64,000 bases of DNA. Origin: Ramazzottius varieornatus (Eukaryota > Tardigrada > Eutardigrada > Parachela > Ramazzottiidae). The stretch lies in the NCBI GenBank assembly GCA_001949185.1, contig BDGG01000002.1, positions 341,783 to 405,782 of the forward strand, read 5' to 3'. The notes beneath the pieces were generated by a model, which saw only the letters and a program-made list of their open reading frames with translations, was not told the DNA's origin and did not search any database. Positions 36,803 through 50,000 of the stretch are shown here, piece after piece; positions within the stretch are counted from its first letter, which is position 1; each line of letters starts with the position of its first letter. Position numbers and translations under genes: made by a program.

Positions 36803-39800
36803 TCAGATCTGGTCGTCCCACTCCAGTTCGCTTCTGGTCATGCGGCTGTCCTTGCCTTTGCTGACAGTCTCCAGGCAGCTCTGGCTCCGACGGATGGACT
36901 GATGTGGATCTGCTTGTCCCTGGACCAGGCCTTGGCGGTTGGGCTTGCTGCATTCCTCGCACTCGGCCGACGAGTCCTCCTCTTCCTGTACCAACCGACC
37001 TGGTCCTCGAACTTCCGCTTCTTCGTCCGTCTCATCATAGTCGCGCTCGAACTCCTCCTCCTCCTCGTGGTCGTCGTACTCGGCGTCCGAACCGCCCCCA
37101 ACTTGCATAGTCTACAACATCACCACAACGCCATCAGTTGTCACTTACCGTCAGACTTCTATACGGCACCGAAGTTAGGCAGCCCAATTAGCCCGTCCAT
37201 ATTGTTTTCCACAAGTGGCGCACCTTCTCATTGTCACGGGCTGACAGCCTGCGTCACCCGAGAAAACGATCGTCAGGGAATTCCCAAGTGGCGCAGGCCA
37301 CCGGCTAAGAAAGGTGAAAGCGTGCGCCACTTAGGAAAAGAAGCCTCTTGTACTGTCTGTGTCTTTGTTCTGATACCTCGAGTGGGTTGATGGTGATGGA
37401 CATGCCGCCATCGTCCCAGACCATGTCACCTTTCGGCTTGATGGTGCTTCCCTTCTCCACATCTTCATCTTCGAAATCCAAGTCGTCATGGTCCAGGTCG
37501 GCGCTGGTCTGTCGTTTTCGCAATGTGCGGCGCATCTTGCCCAAAGCCTTCAGCGAGGGCGGCAGGGCTTTCTTGGCTCGAGAAGGGCTGTTTTGCAGGT
37601 GGTGATTCTTGTCCTGTATCTGGATGACTCGAATCTTGAGGATAGCCACCACCACCACCACAATCAGGACGGCCACACAGACCACAACCACCGCGGTAAT
37701 GGCGATACCTAAGAAGAAAACGGCAATTGGGCCATCACGGAAATGGCTACTGTTTGATACAACGGTGAGTGTTGCCCTTACCGTTGGCGCCCAGATGTTC
37801 GGCATGTGCCGAAGAGTGGTACTGGGGCACCGAGAAGATAGAGCGCGGTCCGTAGAAAGCATCGACGTCCAGTGTGCGAGCGACGGAGGGACGGCCAATG
37901 GAGATGTGTTCCGTGTGAACCGCCATGTTGGACTGCTGGATACTGCGGCGAACGCTGCCCGCTTCCATCGTATGCATCACCACAGCTTTTTCCACACGCT
38001 CAAAGTTCTTCAAGTTGACCTAAAGAAAAGGGTAATGTGTTACAACTCATCGGGTTTCCTCCAGCTATCCATTAGAGTTTATTTTACAGCTTGAAGCTGC
38101 TGCAGAGAGGCTCAAGTCCCTTTCGCGACATTGTGCTACGAGTTGCCGTAAGAATGGTATATTTACCTGCAGTACGTATTCGGCTGATGGGACTTTGCTG
38201 AACATCTCCACACAAGTCAGGCCAAGTTGCAGGAGGATATTACTGTTGATCGGTGGCTTGTCGTTGATAAACTTGAGTCGGACATCGCGCAGCAGCGTCA
38301 AGAAGTCGGGGATCTCGTTGTTGACACCCGAGCCCTGGATGGTCCACTGCTTGTCATGCAGCGAGTCTTTGACCTGTCGGATGTCCATCTTCAGCGGTTT
38401 GGCCAAGTCATCGGACAGGACCAGCGTCACCTCCTCTTCCTTGTTGTCATTGTGCAAGGTCAGCGTGCACAGGTCCAGCAGGATGATTTCTCGCGAGAAC
38501 TTTCGGACCAAAGAGTCGTAATCAGGCATGGAGGCGCTCATCTTGGCCTCCTTGTCGTCGGAGGAGTGGGCAGCCGAGCGCATGACGGAGATGGTCAGCG
38601 AGTCTAGCACCTTCATGCCGCTGTGAAGGACCAGCGCGTCGGCGTTCTCCATGCCGTCGATGGTCAGCGAGGAGGGGCCGGTGAGGGAGATGACAGGGGG
38701 CGCTGCTACGCCCACCTCGATGCGCATGCTGACGTCGGGCAGATTGTGGCTGAGGCTGTGCACTGAGCCGTTCTGGTCCGTTGACTTACACCTGTCATTA
38801 GACCTTTCTCTTCCAAAGCCCAGATAGTTTACTGACAATAAAAGGGGCTTTCCTTACTGATATGATGTACGCAGGTTGATGAAGCGAAGTCCGGGCGTTG
38901 GATAGGTTCGGTCGTTCTCATAGCCAATCTTTTGCATCAAGTTCTGGAAAGCGGCCACGTCATAGCCCTCCACCAACATCTCGTTCTCGTCAGAGTCCAG
39001 CATGGAAAAGACTGCTTGGGCCGAAGAGGCGCTGTCCGCCACCGTCAGTCGTTCGGCGCATTTCTGTAGACACTGTAAGACGGACTCTTCTTCCGTGTCG
39101 TTGACCAAGACCGACAGCCCGTCAAGGTAGCCTTTCAAGTGCTGATCCATTCGCTGTTGCGCCCCTGAGTAAACACATTAATAAGCCTTATACAGGTGTA
39201 CCAACAAATTAACCGTCGAAAATGGGTGTTAGAAGGAGCCAGATGGAAATGGCCAATGGAATTTGCGCATGCGGCCAATCGAAAACCTTATTGGTCGAAG
39301 GTTGATTAAGCTCCCGTTTAATTGTCACGCCCATTATTGACGGTTAGTTTTTTGGTGCACTGTACACTGAGCATGATCAATCCTCAAGGGGAAAGATTGG
39401 CCAAAAAAATATAACGTAAGACAACAATGTTGGGTATGGCATTGGTTGGATATACCTTGCCAGCAAGCGCCAACGACGGTGGTAGTTTGTAGTCCCTTGA
39501 TGGGATGCAGGGCCCAATCGTCGATAATTTCGGTGGCGGCGTCATCCTCAAACTCTTTGCCATCGATAAAGAGCTTGACATCGGGGTAGTTGACGCTGAT
39601 GGCGTAATGATGCCAATGGCCGCCGCACAGTTGCTCTTCCAGATCCCAGCGCCACTCGGCCGGCCGGAAGACGGTGACTTGGTCGCCGGCCCGCGTTTCG
39701 CGTCGCAGCAGTAGACTCAAGCGGCAGTTGCGGACATAGAGGCTAACGTGGTGGCGACTGCGCTGGTGGTCGTCGGAGATGCAGAGGATACTCTCCTTAG

Positions 39801-42800
39801 GGTACTTGTGGTCAAAAGTCTTGTTGAGGGGGGCTTGGCGCTTCAGCCAGCTGCTGATGGTGAAGGAGCGGTTGAAGGTGTCGGCACTGACCTTGTCCGA
39901 CGTCAGGACGATGGCCGTCGAGGCTCCGTCAAACTGTAGGATATTGCTACCCTGCTGCCTCATCGATCCACTGCCATCCATCTTGGGCAACGTGCTGCCG
40001 TGGCTGCTGCTTGACGGCCTCTGTGGCAACAGCTCGATCAAGGAGGAATGGGGACGCCACTTGGACAAACAGCGCTTGCGTTGCACCTGTCATAAGAAGG
40101 ATACTTTTTAACCCCTTGCGACACATGTCATGCCTACAGCGTCTATAGTACTGTACCACTGTACCTCCACAGGCAGTTTGTCTTCGCGATCGCAGCCTTT
40201 GCCAATATGGTCGTTGTTCAAGGTGACATGGCCAGTAATTTTCTCCAGCTGCTGGCAGTCCTTCAAAGAGGCTGTGCACAGCTCCAGCTTGGACTGCTTA
40301 TACAAGGGTGCGGGCGACGACTCGAGGCTGTAGTCCACTCTCGCCGGAATGCCTAGACCAAGACACCACAGACCTCACTTGTAATCAACTTGCCAATCCC
40401 CACTGCATACAACATTACCAGCCAACCCCATCATTCAATGACATTCACACCCTCAAATTCACCCCACCCCCTCGCAAGCTCCCCATGCCAATATTACCTA
40501 CGTCACAGATTGATCGGGGGAACAAAATTAAACACGACAATCTTACCGATCTGATGGAACCATTTATTTCGAATCAAGCTGTACTTGACCGGACTTGTCA
40601 CCATAAAAAAAGAACTGCTTTTTCTGTCTTCAGCCACTGTACATATAGGGTAAATTTGTACTGACCTTGCCAACGAGGCGCACAGAGGGGTTTGACGTCG
40701 ATGCGCACTGTGGCGGGGTGGAGCGTCCTCTTCTTGCCTCCATCAAAGGCCACCACCGTCAAGACGAAGTTGGGCTGGTGGCTGTAGTTGAGTGGCCGAA
40801 GGTTACCAATGTTGCCCAGTTCGTCGATGTAGAAGGGGGCGCCTTTGCTGTCGATCAGCTCGTAGCGTTGAATCTTGCCATAGAGTGTCTTGTCGCAGTC
40901 CTCGTCCAAGGCCTGCACTTGGACGATGCTGTGCGTCACCACGCCCTCTTGAATACTGCCACTGTACTCACGCTTGGCGAACTTGGGCTCATATTCGTTG
41001 ACGTCCTCCACCGCCACTTTGACTCGGGCACTAGAAGAAAGGAGGCAGAGAAGACAAATCAATTAATCCGATTGAGGACGCTTAAGGCCTTCGTTATGCT
41101 CCATCAAACTTATCGATCAAAGGATCCAAGGCAAAAACACCAAGCACGACTTCCTTGTCCACAGAGTAATTGGACGATTAGTCTCATCTATTATTCAACC
41201 CGCTCCACAAAAAATAATCAACAATAATGCTGTCACCTCCATGACCGTCAAAGGTCGTATCTGCTTGTTTCTCTTTTCCATATGGTATGTGAATAATACC
41301 ATTTGAGCCTTTTGTATTTGACCAATACGATTCATCTCATAAGTCATAATTTAACGTGACCCAAGAATGTGAGTGTTATTTTTCCACGACCTTTTTTCAG
41401 TCTTGTGTTTTTTTGTCGAGTGGGAATGTGATGATGGCAGTGCATTGTTTACCTTTGAGAGACATGGCCGGCACAGCTGACGGCGACAATATCAAATTCA
41501 TAGCTGGCTTTGTGTTCGCAGTTGAGATTTATCGTACTTTGCAGCACCGCTTCACGTTTGTTCTCCTTGGAAGGCCGAATGGTGAAGGGGAGCTCTTGGT
41601 TGGGCTCCTCTTCCTCCTCCTCGTCCTCATCCTCCCGATAGTCCTCCCCCTCCTCCAACCGGGCTTTTGGTGGGCGATGCCTTTTCAGCCCTTGTTCATC
41701 GGGCAGGTCCTCCACATCATTCTGTCTCGTCCCATTGTGGACCTTGTTATTAACGAGCGGCAATATCTTGTAATGACAGACATCGGCCTGCTTTAGCTTC
41801 TTGTCCTGGGCGTGCAGCGCCGCGCTTCCCCCTTCTTCTTCCAAGGGCAGCACGCGAATGGCCGGCTCGACAATCAACTCTTTTGTGTTCTCTGTGACGT
41901 AGACATGATAAGCCTCCGCCACTCTCTCCTCTCCCTCGATATGGTGCGTTCGGTGGAAGGCTCGCAGATTCTGCCCGATGGCAAACTTGGGAGCTGTTTA
42001 AAGAGAAGGAAAAGATACTTGTCAGTCTGCCCTCAACATGGTCGTTAGTGTACTGTCGACACTACCATTTCCCTGACCAATGTATCCTTATCGTCTGGCC
42101 CAAAGGGCCTTGGCGTGCCACAGAACAAACAAAGTCTAGGAAGAAGTTGCCTATTCAACCGTGCTTGAAGTTGAGTATGCCACATAATAATTCTCACTCA
42201 CTGCAGTATATTCCAAGCTTTAACGCCCCTGGCAAGCAAATCACTTTCCCTCGTCAAGTACTATTCAAATCTATGCAGTGATGCAGAGGAATATTCAGAG
42301 AAAGCTAGGGCAAGTCACAATTGCCCGACCTTGGCGAAAATTCCCAAAACAAGTCGGGCTGTTGGCTTCAGGACTTCTGTCGACTTGTCTAAAGGTCAGC
42401 AGTGCAGATGCAGGAAGGGCGCCATGCTTAATCATTTATTACTGAGCTGATGCTGGAAGCAGTTTTTGCAATAGATGGTTGTTGCTGTGGGCTGCTCGAC
42501 ATTTCCGGCTGCGCGTCATTGATGGCTTCATGTCCGATCATACACATAAAATTCTTCCCTACCCAAGCAAGCAACCGAAAGCTTGCACTAATCGATCCCA
42601 ATATTCTCCTTCCTATAACACCCCCAGCCTCTGATTAAACAACCGCCCATCATCTTCGTCCACAACGATTTTCCGCCTTACGGATGGTGGAAAATCCTTC
42701 CGGCCTTAAATTCTGACAGAAACTAGACGCTTGTTCATTATGCACAAATCAAAACCTATTATCATAATACGCTGCAACTGTACGTAGCTTACGCGTACTT

Positions 42801-45113
42801 CGTAGTGAGTTTGAATTTTCCGTTTTACCACGCTTTTTGCAGTCCATAATATCATGTTGTGAAATGTCTGACTGGCTATCTGTCATCTGAAGCGTAAGAG
42901 ATCTTCAAGAAAACCTGCGCCAGCCCTTGGCGCAAATGAATGACAGAGGGCGGTTAATGCCATCAGAGGAGCAAAGAGACGTCTTTCCTGCAGTTTTCTT
43001 CAGATCAGGGCCGTATCCTTGGCTCATGACCTCTCATCTGCAGCAAGCGGTCACATGAGCTTACCCTGCAAGAACCCCCACAAAGTAATTTCGCAGAAAG
43101 GTTGGTGCATTATCCACGTCGGTACTTAAAGGTCCCGGCGTCCCTGTCCCTGGATCCCTGTCAGCGGAGTATTGTATACTCTCCCGAAATTCACGTACGT
43201 CACTCCATTCAGAGTGTAAAACTAGACGGTAAGACCCCAATGATTTGAGTCAGTGACGTACGTGAATTTCGGGAGAGCATACAGTAGGTGGACCGTGCGT
43301 GCTCAGAAGCCCCTTTCTTATCTCTGGCCAGCTGACAAGAGCTCCTAATTATCCTCTTTGATCCCAAAGAGTTTTCTCATCTGCCAAGATTGCTCGTCAT
43401 CTCACTTGATCGCTGTTGATGAGTTTCATCGGGCTGTATACATGTAGCTATAGACGGTTGGTAGCCATAGACCCAATGCCAACAGGCAATCCCTCTAGCT
43501 CTCCAAAACGGAGACCCAGCAAGCTGACGTTGCATCATACGAGTCTTGTCAAGCGCATTGCGCCAGTCTTCAGGCCATTTTTTTTCTTCTCTTTTCACAA
43601 GTTGAACTTGTGATGGGAAGAAGAAATGTGTCAATGTGTAAGTACTGTATTTGGACGTTGAGGCAATTACTATACACGCATCTGTTGGTTGCTGCCTAAC
43701 TTAGCTAGCCTGTAAGTCGGAAATCGATGGCGTTCATCCAAGTCATTACTTTCCTTTTCAAGCCATTTTTGCGCCTAAGCCCAACTTGTCCTCCCTATAG
43801 GCCTCCATATTCTCCCCTCTATGCTTTGCCGGCATTCTTCGGCCCTAAGCCTCTCATTTTCCACTTGGATTTCTAATAACGAAACTGGAAGTAGGAGGCA
43901 GGAAGCCATATACCGTATATGCAGCAGATCTGGAGGCCGCATGTCCACCGTTAGTTGTCCTTAATGTTGTCTTGCTGATCATGATGGGATATCCGTTAGG
44001 GGAGGAAGCCCAGCCTGGGCTAAATTCTCATATCCTCCTTGCCATCGCCATAGATCCTCATAGGCAGTCCGCCCTCCACCTGAGATGGCTGGCAAAAGTG
44101 GCCTGTAATGCATTTAGCCCTGGCAAACAAGCTGGGAGATCATTTACAGGCCGATGGAGCGATCGATGAATAAGCCTTGTTTCTTGCAAAGAAGACAAGT
44201 GGACGTGTAAGGGGATACTATGGGTGTTGTTGTTACGGAAAGACGTTGTTACGCTAGGGCCATGCCGCCTCTGATTAGGTGTCCTTGTGTCCAAAGAGCT
44301 GGCCAAAGTGCGCCCTCTTACACAACCCATTTTCCTCGCTAAAGAGCCGCTATCTCCTCGCTCATTCGTTTTCTGTACCGAGGACAGAAAGAATGTTTCA
44401 AGTGAGCGATGTGACACCGGCAACAGCGTCATATCTTCAAAAACGGCCTATTTACTCCAGCGGGATGGGAGACCTGATCCCTGGCTCGCTCCATCCCCCC
44501 TACGCATGCAGCCAGCCAGCCAAAGAAAGCAGCGACGTGCATGCCTGCTCTTTGCCCATTCACTGATCAAACTGACATTTCCCCACTGAAATAACACAGT
44601 ACGCCTGCCTCAAAATAAAACTGTCGGCTTCACTAGACAAATGATTTCGCCTTTTCTGATGATACCGCCCACAATATCTTTGGCATATTCATCGTCGGGT
44701 AACGACAGCAAAGTTAACACTGCCCAAGAATATCTTGCCATAATAGCGGGCCAAAGTTGCGGGAAACTTTCGAACGTGGCTATCAAAGTCCTCGAGTGTG
44801 AGAAGTTTAAAAGAAAACGATGGAATTTGTCGTCGATATCAGCATTCCTAACAAGTCTAAAGTGAGGTTGGAGATAGCGTAATTGGCCAAATGTTTAGTC
44901 ATCGCAAGGTACAGAAGCTGTTTAGTCATCAACTTCCGTGTTTACAGTATATGCGTCCGGCCAATACTACAGATGAACTTGCGAAGGTACAGCCATCATT
45001 TAGGGGACGTCATCATAGGGCAAAAGGTTGAGCTTACCTCGGGCGGAAATATGCTGAGAGGAGAGAATGGCCAGGAAGAGAGTCCAAGTGGCAGCTAGAT
45101 GCCTGCTGCACAT
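36803..45113 (-). CDS. Calsyntenin (type I cadherin-LNS transmembrane protein)
   Basis: Postsynaptic and vesicular adhesion protein and kinesin cargo adaptor, 1203 aa, exons in transcript order: 45113-45038, 41993-41453, 41030-40666, 40352-40165, 40086-39456, 39164-38858, 38791-38167, 38019-37782, 37708-37377, 37111-36803. Exon 1 is a signal peptide. Exons 2-3 carry two cadherin repeats; the second has VEDVNEYEPKF and the ALDEDCD calcium site. Repeat 1 holds an acidic insert (EEGEDYREDEDEEEEEE). The following exons form the LNS/LamG-like domain with WHHYAISVNYPDVKLFIDG and the VGACW motif. One TM segment lies near residues 993-1018. The cytoplasmic tail has both kinesin light chain-binding WD motifs of the family: MVWDDGGMSITINPLE and the C-terminal LEWDDQI. 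The length exceeds the usual 950-1000 residues because of the insert and extended loops. Intron 1 is 3 kb. The identification is firm. Confidence 0.95.
37211..37340. repeat. Dual-hairpin palindromic repeat in the last calsyntenin intron
   Basis: ACAAGTGGCGCACC to CTGCGTCACCCGAG, then CCAAGTGGCGCAGG to CGTGCGCCACTTAGG, with the loop motif CGGGCTGACAG. It lies in the intron 37112-37376. Confidence 0.85.
43174..43282. repeat. Near-perfect 31-base inverted repeat
   Basis: Left arm 43174-43204 and right arm 43252-43282 are reverse complements with one mismatch (GTATACTC versus GTATGCTC). They are separated by 47 bases. It lies in the first intron of calsyntenin. It could be a small foldback element or a hairpin RNA; no coding capacity. 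Confidence 0.85.
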
Positions 45114-47037
45114 GGTGACGTCCGTCAGTGTCCAGCGACCATCAACCAGCTGCAGCTGTCACCTCGATCACTCCAGTCCTTGACAATAAATGCCGCGACC
45201 TGAAACGAGGAAAATGAAGGGGGTAAACAGGGAAGAGAAAGGTTGCTGTTTGTCCTGCTGATCAGCTTGTCACTGAGCACTAGTGCAAGCTGGCGAGAGC
45301 GTCGGCAGCACGTACCTTTGGCTTCCCTTCACTTGCAGCACAGCTGGTTCTCGCTTAAATGTGGCCAATAGAGCTGCTTCACCATGGCCGGATAGAGCTG
45401 CTTCCTTCATACACCGGGACACGGGTAGATAATAATGGCAGCCAGTGATATCGATGGAGGGACGGGGGGCTAGCACATCGCAAATATCGGTCGATAGTGG
45501 AAGATGGCGGAGGAAAATGGGGATCGATCAACAACGCAGGCCGCAAGTCGCTCCTTCACGTTGCGCCACTATTACACTTACTCACTGGTACCGTACAGCC
45601 TTCATCCTTTGCAGTACACCCTCGCTCATCCCACTCTCGCTGGCCTGGCGTCCACATTCACCCTCTTGATCGGCCTAAGTACAAGATGAATCTGAGGGCT
45701 GCCGCAGGTGTAAGAGCATCCCTGTGCTGGACTGTCAACATGGCAAACCATCAAATGATTAGTTACCCTGGATGATTAAGTGCTTGTTATACTGGGATAC
45801 GCGTACCGCGAAAATCGGATGAGACACTCGGAAAACAAGATTAAAATTGCAACGATCAGCAGAGCCGTTTTACTTCTCCTTCGAAGCTATCAAACGCCGC
45901 TCTCTCGATCACCTTTCACGCCCTCCACGTCTCGAAAGAAGCTCAATTTCTTCTAGCGACCATCGCATTGCTTTCACTTTGTCCAAAAGAAGTTTCCATC
46001 TTTCATGGACATACCGGATATACTCAGTGTAGGAAACGACCCGTGGGAATATCTGGCCCGATCGAGTGCAAGTCAACGTCCGGTGGCGGGATGGATAGCC
46101 ACACCACATTCCCCAGACAATTTCCGCCTCTTGATCCCTTTATCAACATCTATCTTGAAGACACTAGAACGCAACATAGGCTGCAATATTTTGAGGGCTG
46201 AATGATGATACAGTATCAAGATTGTCACGGCAGTTACAACACATTTCGTCTCATGAATAGACCTCAATGATGACAGAATTAGGGCAGGCTGTCCATCCAT
46301 TTAACCAAGTTTCAATACGCTCTGATCGGCCACAGCTGCTCTTCATAACTCCAATCTCCATATACACCAAATAACATCGGAAGAAGTGGTGTGTGAAGAC
46401 TCAAAAGATGACCTGTCAATTTCACACATTCGTTCTCCAGTCTATACATCTGCCAATCAAAAAGTTCCTAGCCGGTCAGAGTCCCTTCCTGTGACCGTAA
46501 GGAAGGTAGGAGGAATTCCAATTAGAATTCTCACGCGCTTCTACAACTCCAGGTCTACTTGTATCCACAGACAGCCATTTCTAGATTGTTGGGACCATTC
46601 GAGGTGGACCCAAACGTTCAAGCCAAGTAGAAGGTGATCATTGGCGCATTCGTTCTCTTCTGATGGAGTATCCGTGACGCGAGTCGCCGTACCGAATCAC
46701 TGACAGAGACATACTGTAAAGTCTCCTTTAAACTTTATCAGTTACTCCCCAAATAAAGCTATATTCCAGCAGCGGAAAGCGCCTACAGACGTGAGCACTG
46801 TTCCAAGTGAAAGTGACACACGTTCTACATGCTGTCATCTATGGACACTGGTACTTGCGCGCCCTCTACCGTGCAACTTAGCCACTATGAAGGAAGAGAC
46901 ATGAGCATACTATGCAAACTAGTCTGCTGCGAAAAATCACACGTAGAAATATCAGAGAAAAACGCCCGGCCACCGCATTTGCCACAACCCTCTGTACACT
47001 ACTAAATCCGCTACTAAAACTTGGAAGGGCTAAAAGA
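45114..47037. other. Intergenic, calsyntenin promoter side and OXR1 3' flank
   Basis: Nothing recognisable by eye. Short open frames on both strands lack domain features. Sequence next to 45113 should contain the calsyntenin promoter and 5' UTR. Confidence 0.5.
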
Positions 47038-50000
47038 CTAGAAAAAACTCCAGGCCTCGACATTCTTCACCAGAAAGTCACCACAAGGACACAGCGGCTC
47101 GTTCTCGAACGTCGAGCATTCCGCCGTCCTTCCCTTATTGAAATCTTCGTCCATCCATATCCCAAATGAGCCCCTGCAAGCACCAAAACACCTTCATGTA
47201 CGAACCAAGAAGCAGGCAACCCCAGCCATGCTGTCTCTAGAAACGGAATGAAGCCTCCGAGCACTTGCATGCCTCTACACGGTAGCACAGAACGACACGC
47301 CGTATGCCCGTGCGTGAGCGAAAACCGAACGAAGCACCCTCAAGTACCTGCACACCTCAACACGGCACTGACAGTACGGTGGCTGCATGCAGGTGTCCCA
47401 GCGATTGACGTTTACTGCAGCTTGTAATGTAATACCTGCCAGAGCCGATGGCGATGTTTTCCAACTGTCCTCTAACGATGTATTCATTGCTGCCGATCCA
47501 GTTATACACCTGAAAACAGGAAGACCATTAGAGACGGGACTTCGTCAGCCTACACAGCAACACTTCTGCTGTGGTGGAAGTAATGGGGGGCAGGGACCAT
47601 TAGCGAGGACTCCCTACGCGGTACGTCTTATGAAACCACAAAAATGGAGACTTCTCCAAGCGGAAAGGGGCAAAGTGTCGGCGTGAGGCCGCAATCATAC
47701 AGGCACCCCTCAGATTTTGAAAAGCATTTCCAGCTCCTGAGTAATGGTTAATCACGTCAATTACGCCCACTTAGAGACGCCACTTCTGACGGCTCTTCCG
47801 TTTCTGACGTATTCATCTCTCACAGCGTGGAAGCACGTCTCTTGTTACTCTCCGAAATGATTTGCAAAGAAGGCTGGCTGTGCTCGTCCACAGTTTAGAC
47901 ATATGTCGATAAACAAAAGCCAACCTTGAATTGGGGGACGAGGGTAAAGAGGAGCGATTCGCCGGTGCCGTAAAAGTGTTCGGCGACGCGGAGTCCGCAG
48001 GAAATGATGGCACCGAAGACATGTTCATTGACGTCCTTGACAATGAAGAGGGTCGGCGCGTCGATCTGTTGCATGCGCCGGTAGAGGGTCTTGAGGCTGA
48101 AGCCGTGCTCGCTGGTCGAGTAGATGAGCGTCCAGGGGTAGCCTTGAGCACGCGCCGGCAAGTGCGGCACCAGCCAGCGACAAATGTCGTCGCTCAAGAT
48201 GTCACTGTGGCCACGTAACTCAGGCAGCGGCAGGACACTCTCCTCCCGCTCCAGGAAGAAAGCCCGACGCTTGGCTTCGTCATAGGCTATCACCTCCCAT
48301 TCCTTGGCCATGCCTGAGGAAAACACAATGGTTATCATAACGTGAGGTTGGCACTAGACCATCTCCCAGTCAATCGTCGTCCCAAGCGGCGCATACTCTC
48401 GGCCAAAATAAGCGAAAGTGCGCCACTTGACTAGACAATCCAATTTGACAAAGTCTTTGTCCCAAGTGGAGCACGCCCCCATACAGACATCACCTAACTA
48501 TGATCCACTTGAGAAAACCATCTTGTGAGGTTGTTTAGCGAGCTCACAAATATAGACAACCATCTTGTACTGGAACATGTGATGACTAATCATTCATATT
48601 CTGTTGTATTATACCACGGAGGTCTTTGGCAAAGTGTGAGTTGAGCTCTTCGTCGGGTTCGTCAAAGAGCATGAAGCCCAGCTCGGCTGGATCCATCTCT
48701 TCGGTGCCGTAAGCTTCTGGCCGCCAGTGCAGCATAAATCCGTAAAATTTCTCCGCTTTGTCGCGTTCAATGGCAAACCAGTATTCGGGCTTGAGGCGTT
48801 TCCTGTTGTGTGTCTCGATGGCTCCCGTCCCTTTCGGGCTTCTGTTGGCCACCGGCACTCCCGCCCGGATGCACAGGTACAGAGGCTTACCCATATCTTT
48901 TTCCTTTGGCAAAAGGTCCTCCACCGATTTGAAGAGCTCCGGCTTATCCTCTGCCGTCACAACCGACCTGTGAAGAATAACCCTCATCAGATAAGTCAGG
49001 AACAAGAAAAGGAAGGGACTCCTCAGGTACCCGCATACATTACGCTCTACATCTCGTGCACTTACCGGTATAGGTACATGCAATAACCTCAAAATTCCAC
49101 CACATGATGGACCTACAACTTACAAGTCTACTGGTGGTCACGGGACGTGGGTTACCGTCGACTGGTCTTCTAAGATCACGTGACCACAAGTAGGGATGCA
49201 TTTGTTCACTGTAGTACATACGGGGAAAAGGCTCGCCTGCGGCGCGCTCTTTAAGTTCGGGGAGTTGCAAGTACCATGGATGAGTACGGTGTTTAAATTA
49301 AGACCTAAGAGCTCGCGGGACACACAAGGAAAACTCTCCCACACACGGCGAAATAAAAGAAGAGTGAGACGATGATCAGACTAACTGGTAAGAGGTTCGC
49401 AAATGCCATCCGTCTAGGCGTCTAGTGAGGTAAATATTTCAAGAATGACTGACCAGATTCAAGTTGAACTATAGGCCCAGAACACGAGTGTATCATCAGC
49501 GGGTCCAAAGCTCCGAGCACACTTAGCCTAAGGCAGGAGTGACATCAGAGAGACCCCAATTATAAAGTGCGTAATCTCGGAGGGCGGACGTACTCGTTCT
49601 GTGTCAAACTTATTGGAGCCTGCTGTCGGCACACCGCTGTTCTTGCCGTACCCTGTTTTTTCCTATATCCCTGACCAGCGTCCTCTCTTGGTTTAGAACA
49701 TGCTCGACTAAAACTTGCTCAGTATGTTACCTGTAGCCGAATTTCTGTCGACGGACTGAAGCATGCTGTAGTACGTCATCCCTGGAGAGGCCACGACGGA
49801 GCTGCCAGGTGGTGAAGGACTCGCCCGGAAGCGGCGAAGACTCTTCACTGCCCACTGAAAGGAGCTTGGGAGAGTTGGTTTCCTCGTTGTCCACGTTGAA
49901 GAGGCCACTGGAGTAGTCGACAAACGACTTGATCTTGGGCGAGACGGAAGCACGTAACGAGCCCGTTCGCTTGAATATGCCGTCCATGCCTTTGGACCAC

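Noticed and set aside
47925-48313. OXR1 appears to lose the second half of TLDc after this exon
   Set aside because: Two further exons (47509-47436 and 47173-47038) complete the domain in phase, so the gene is not truncated.
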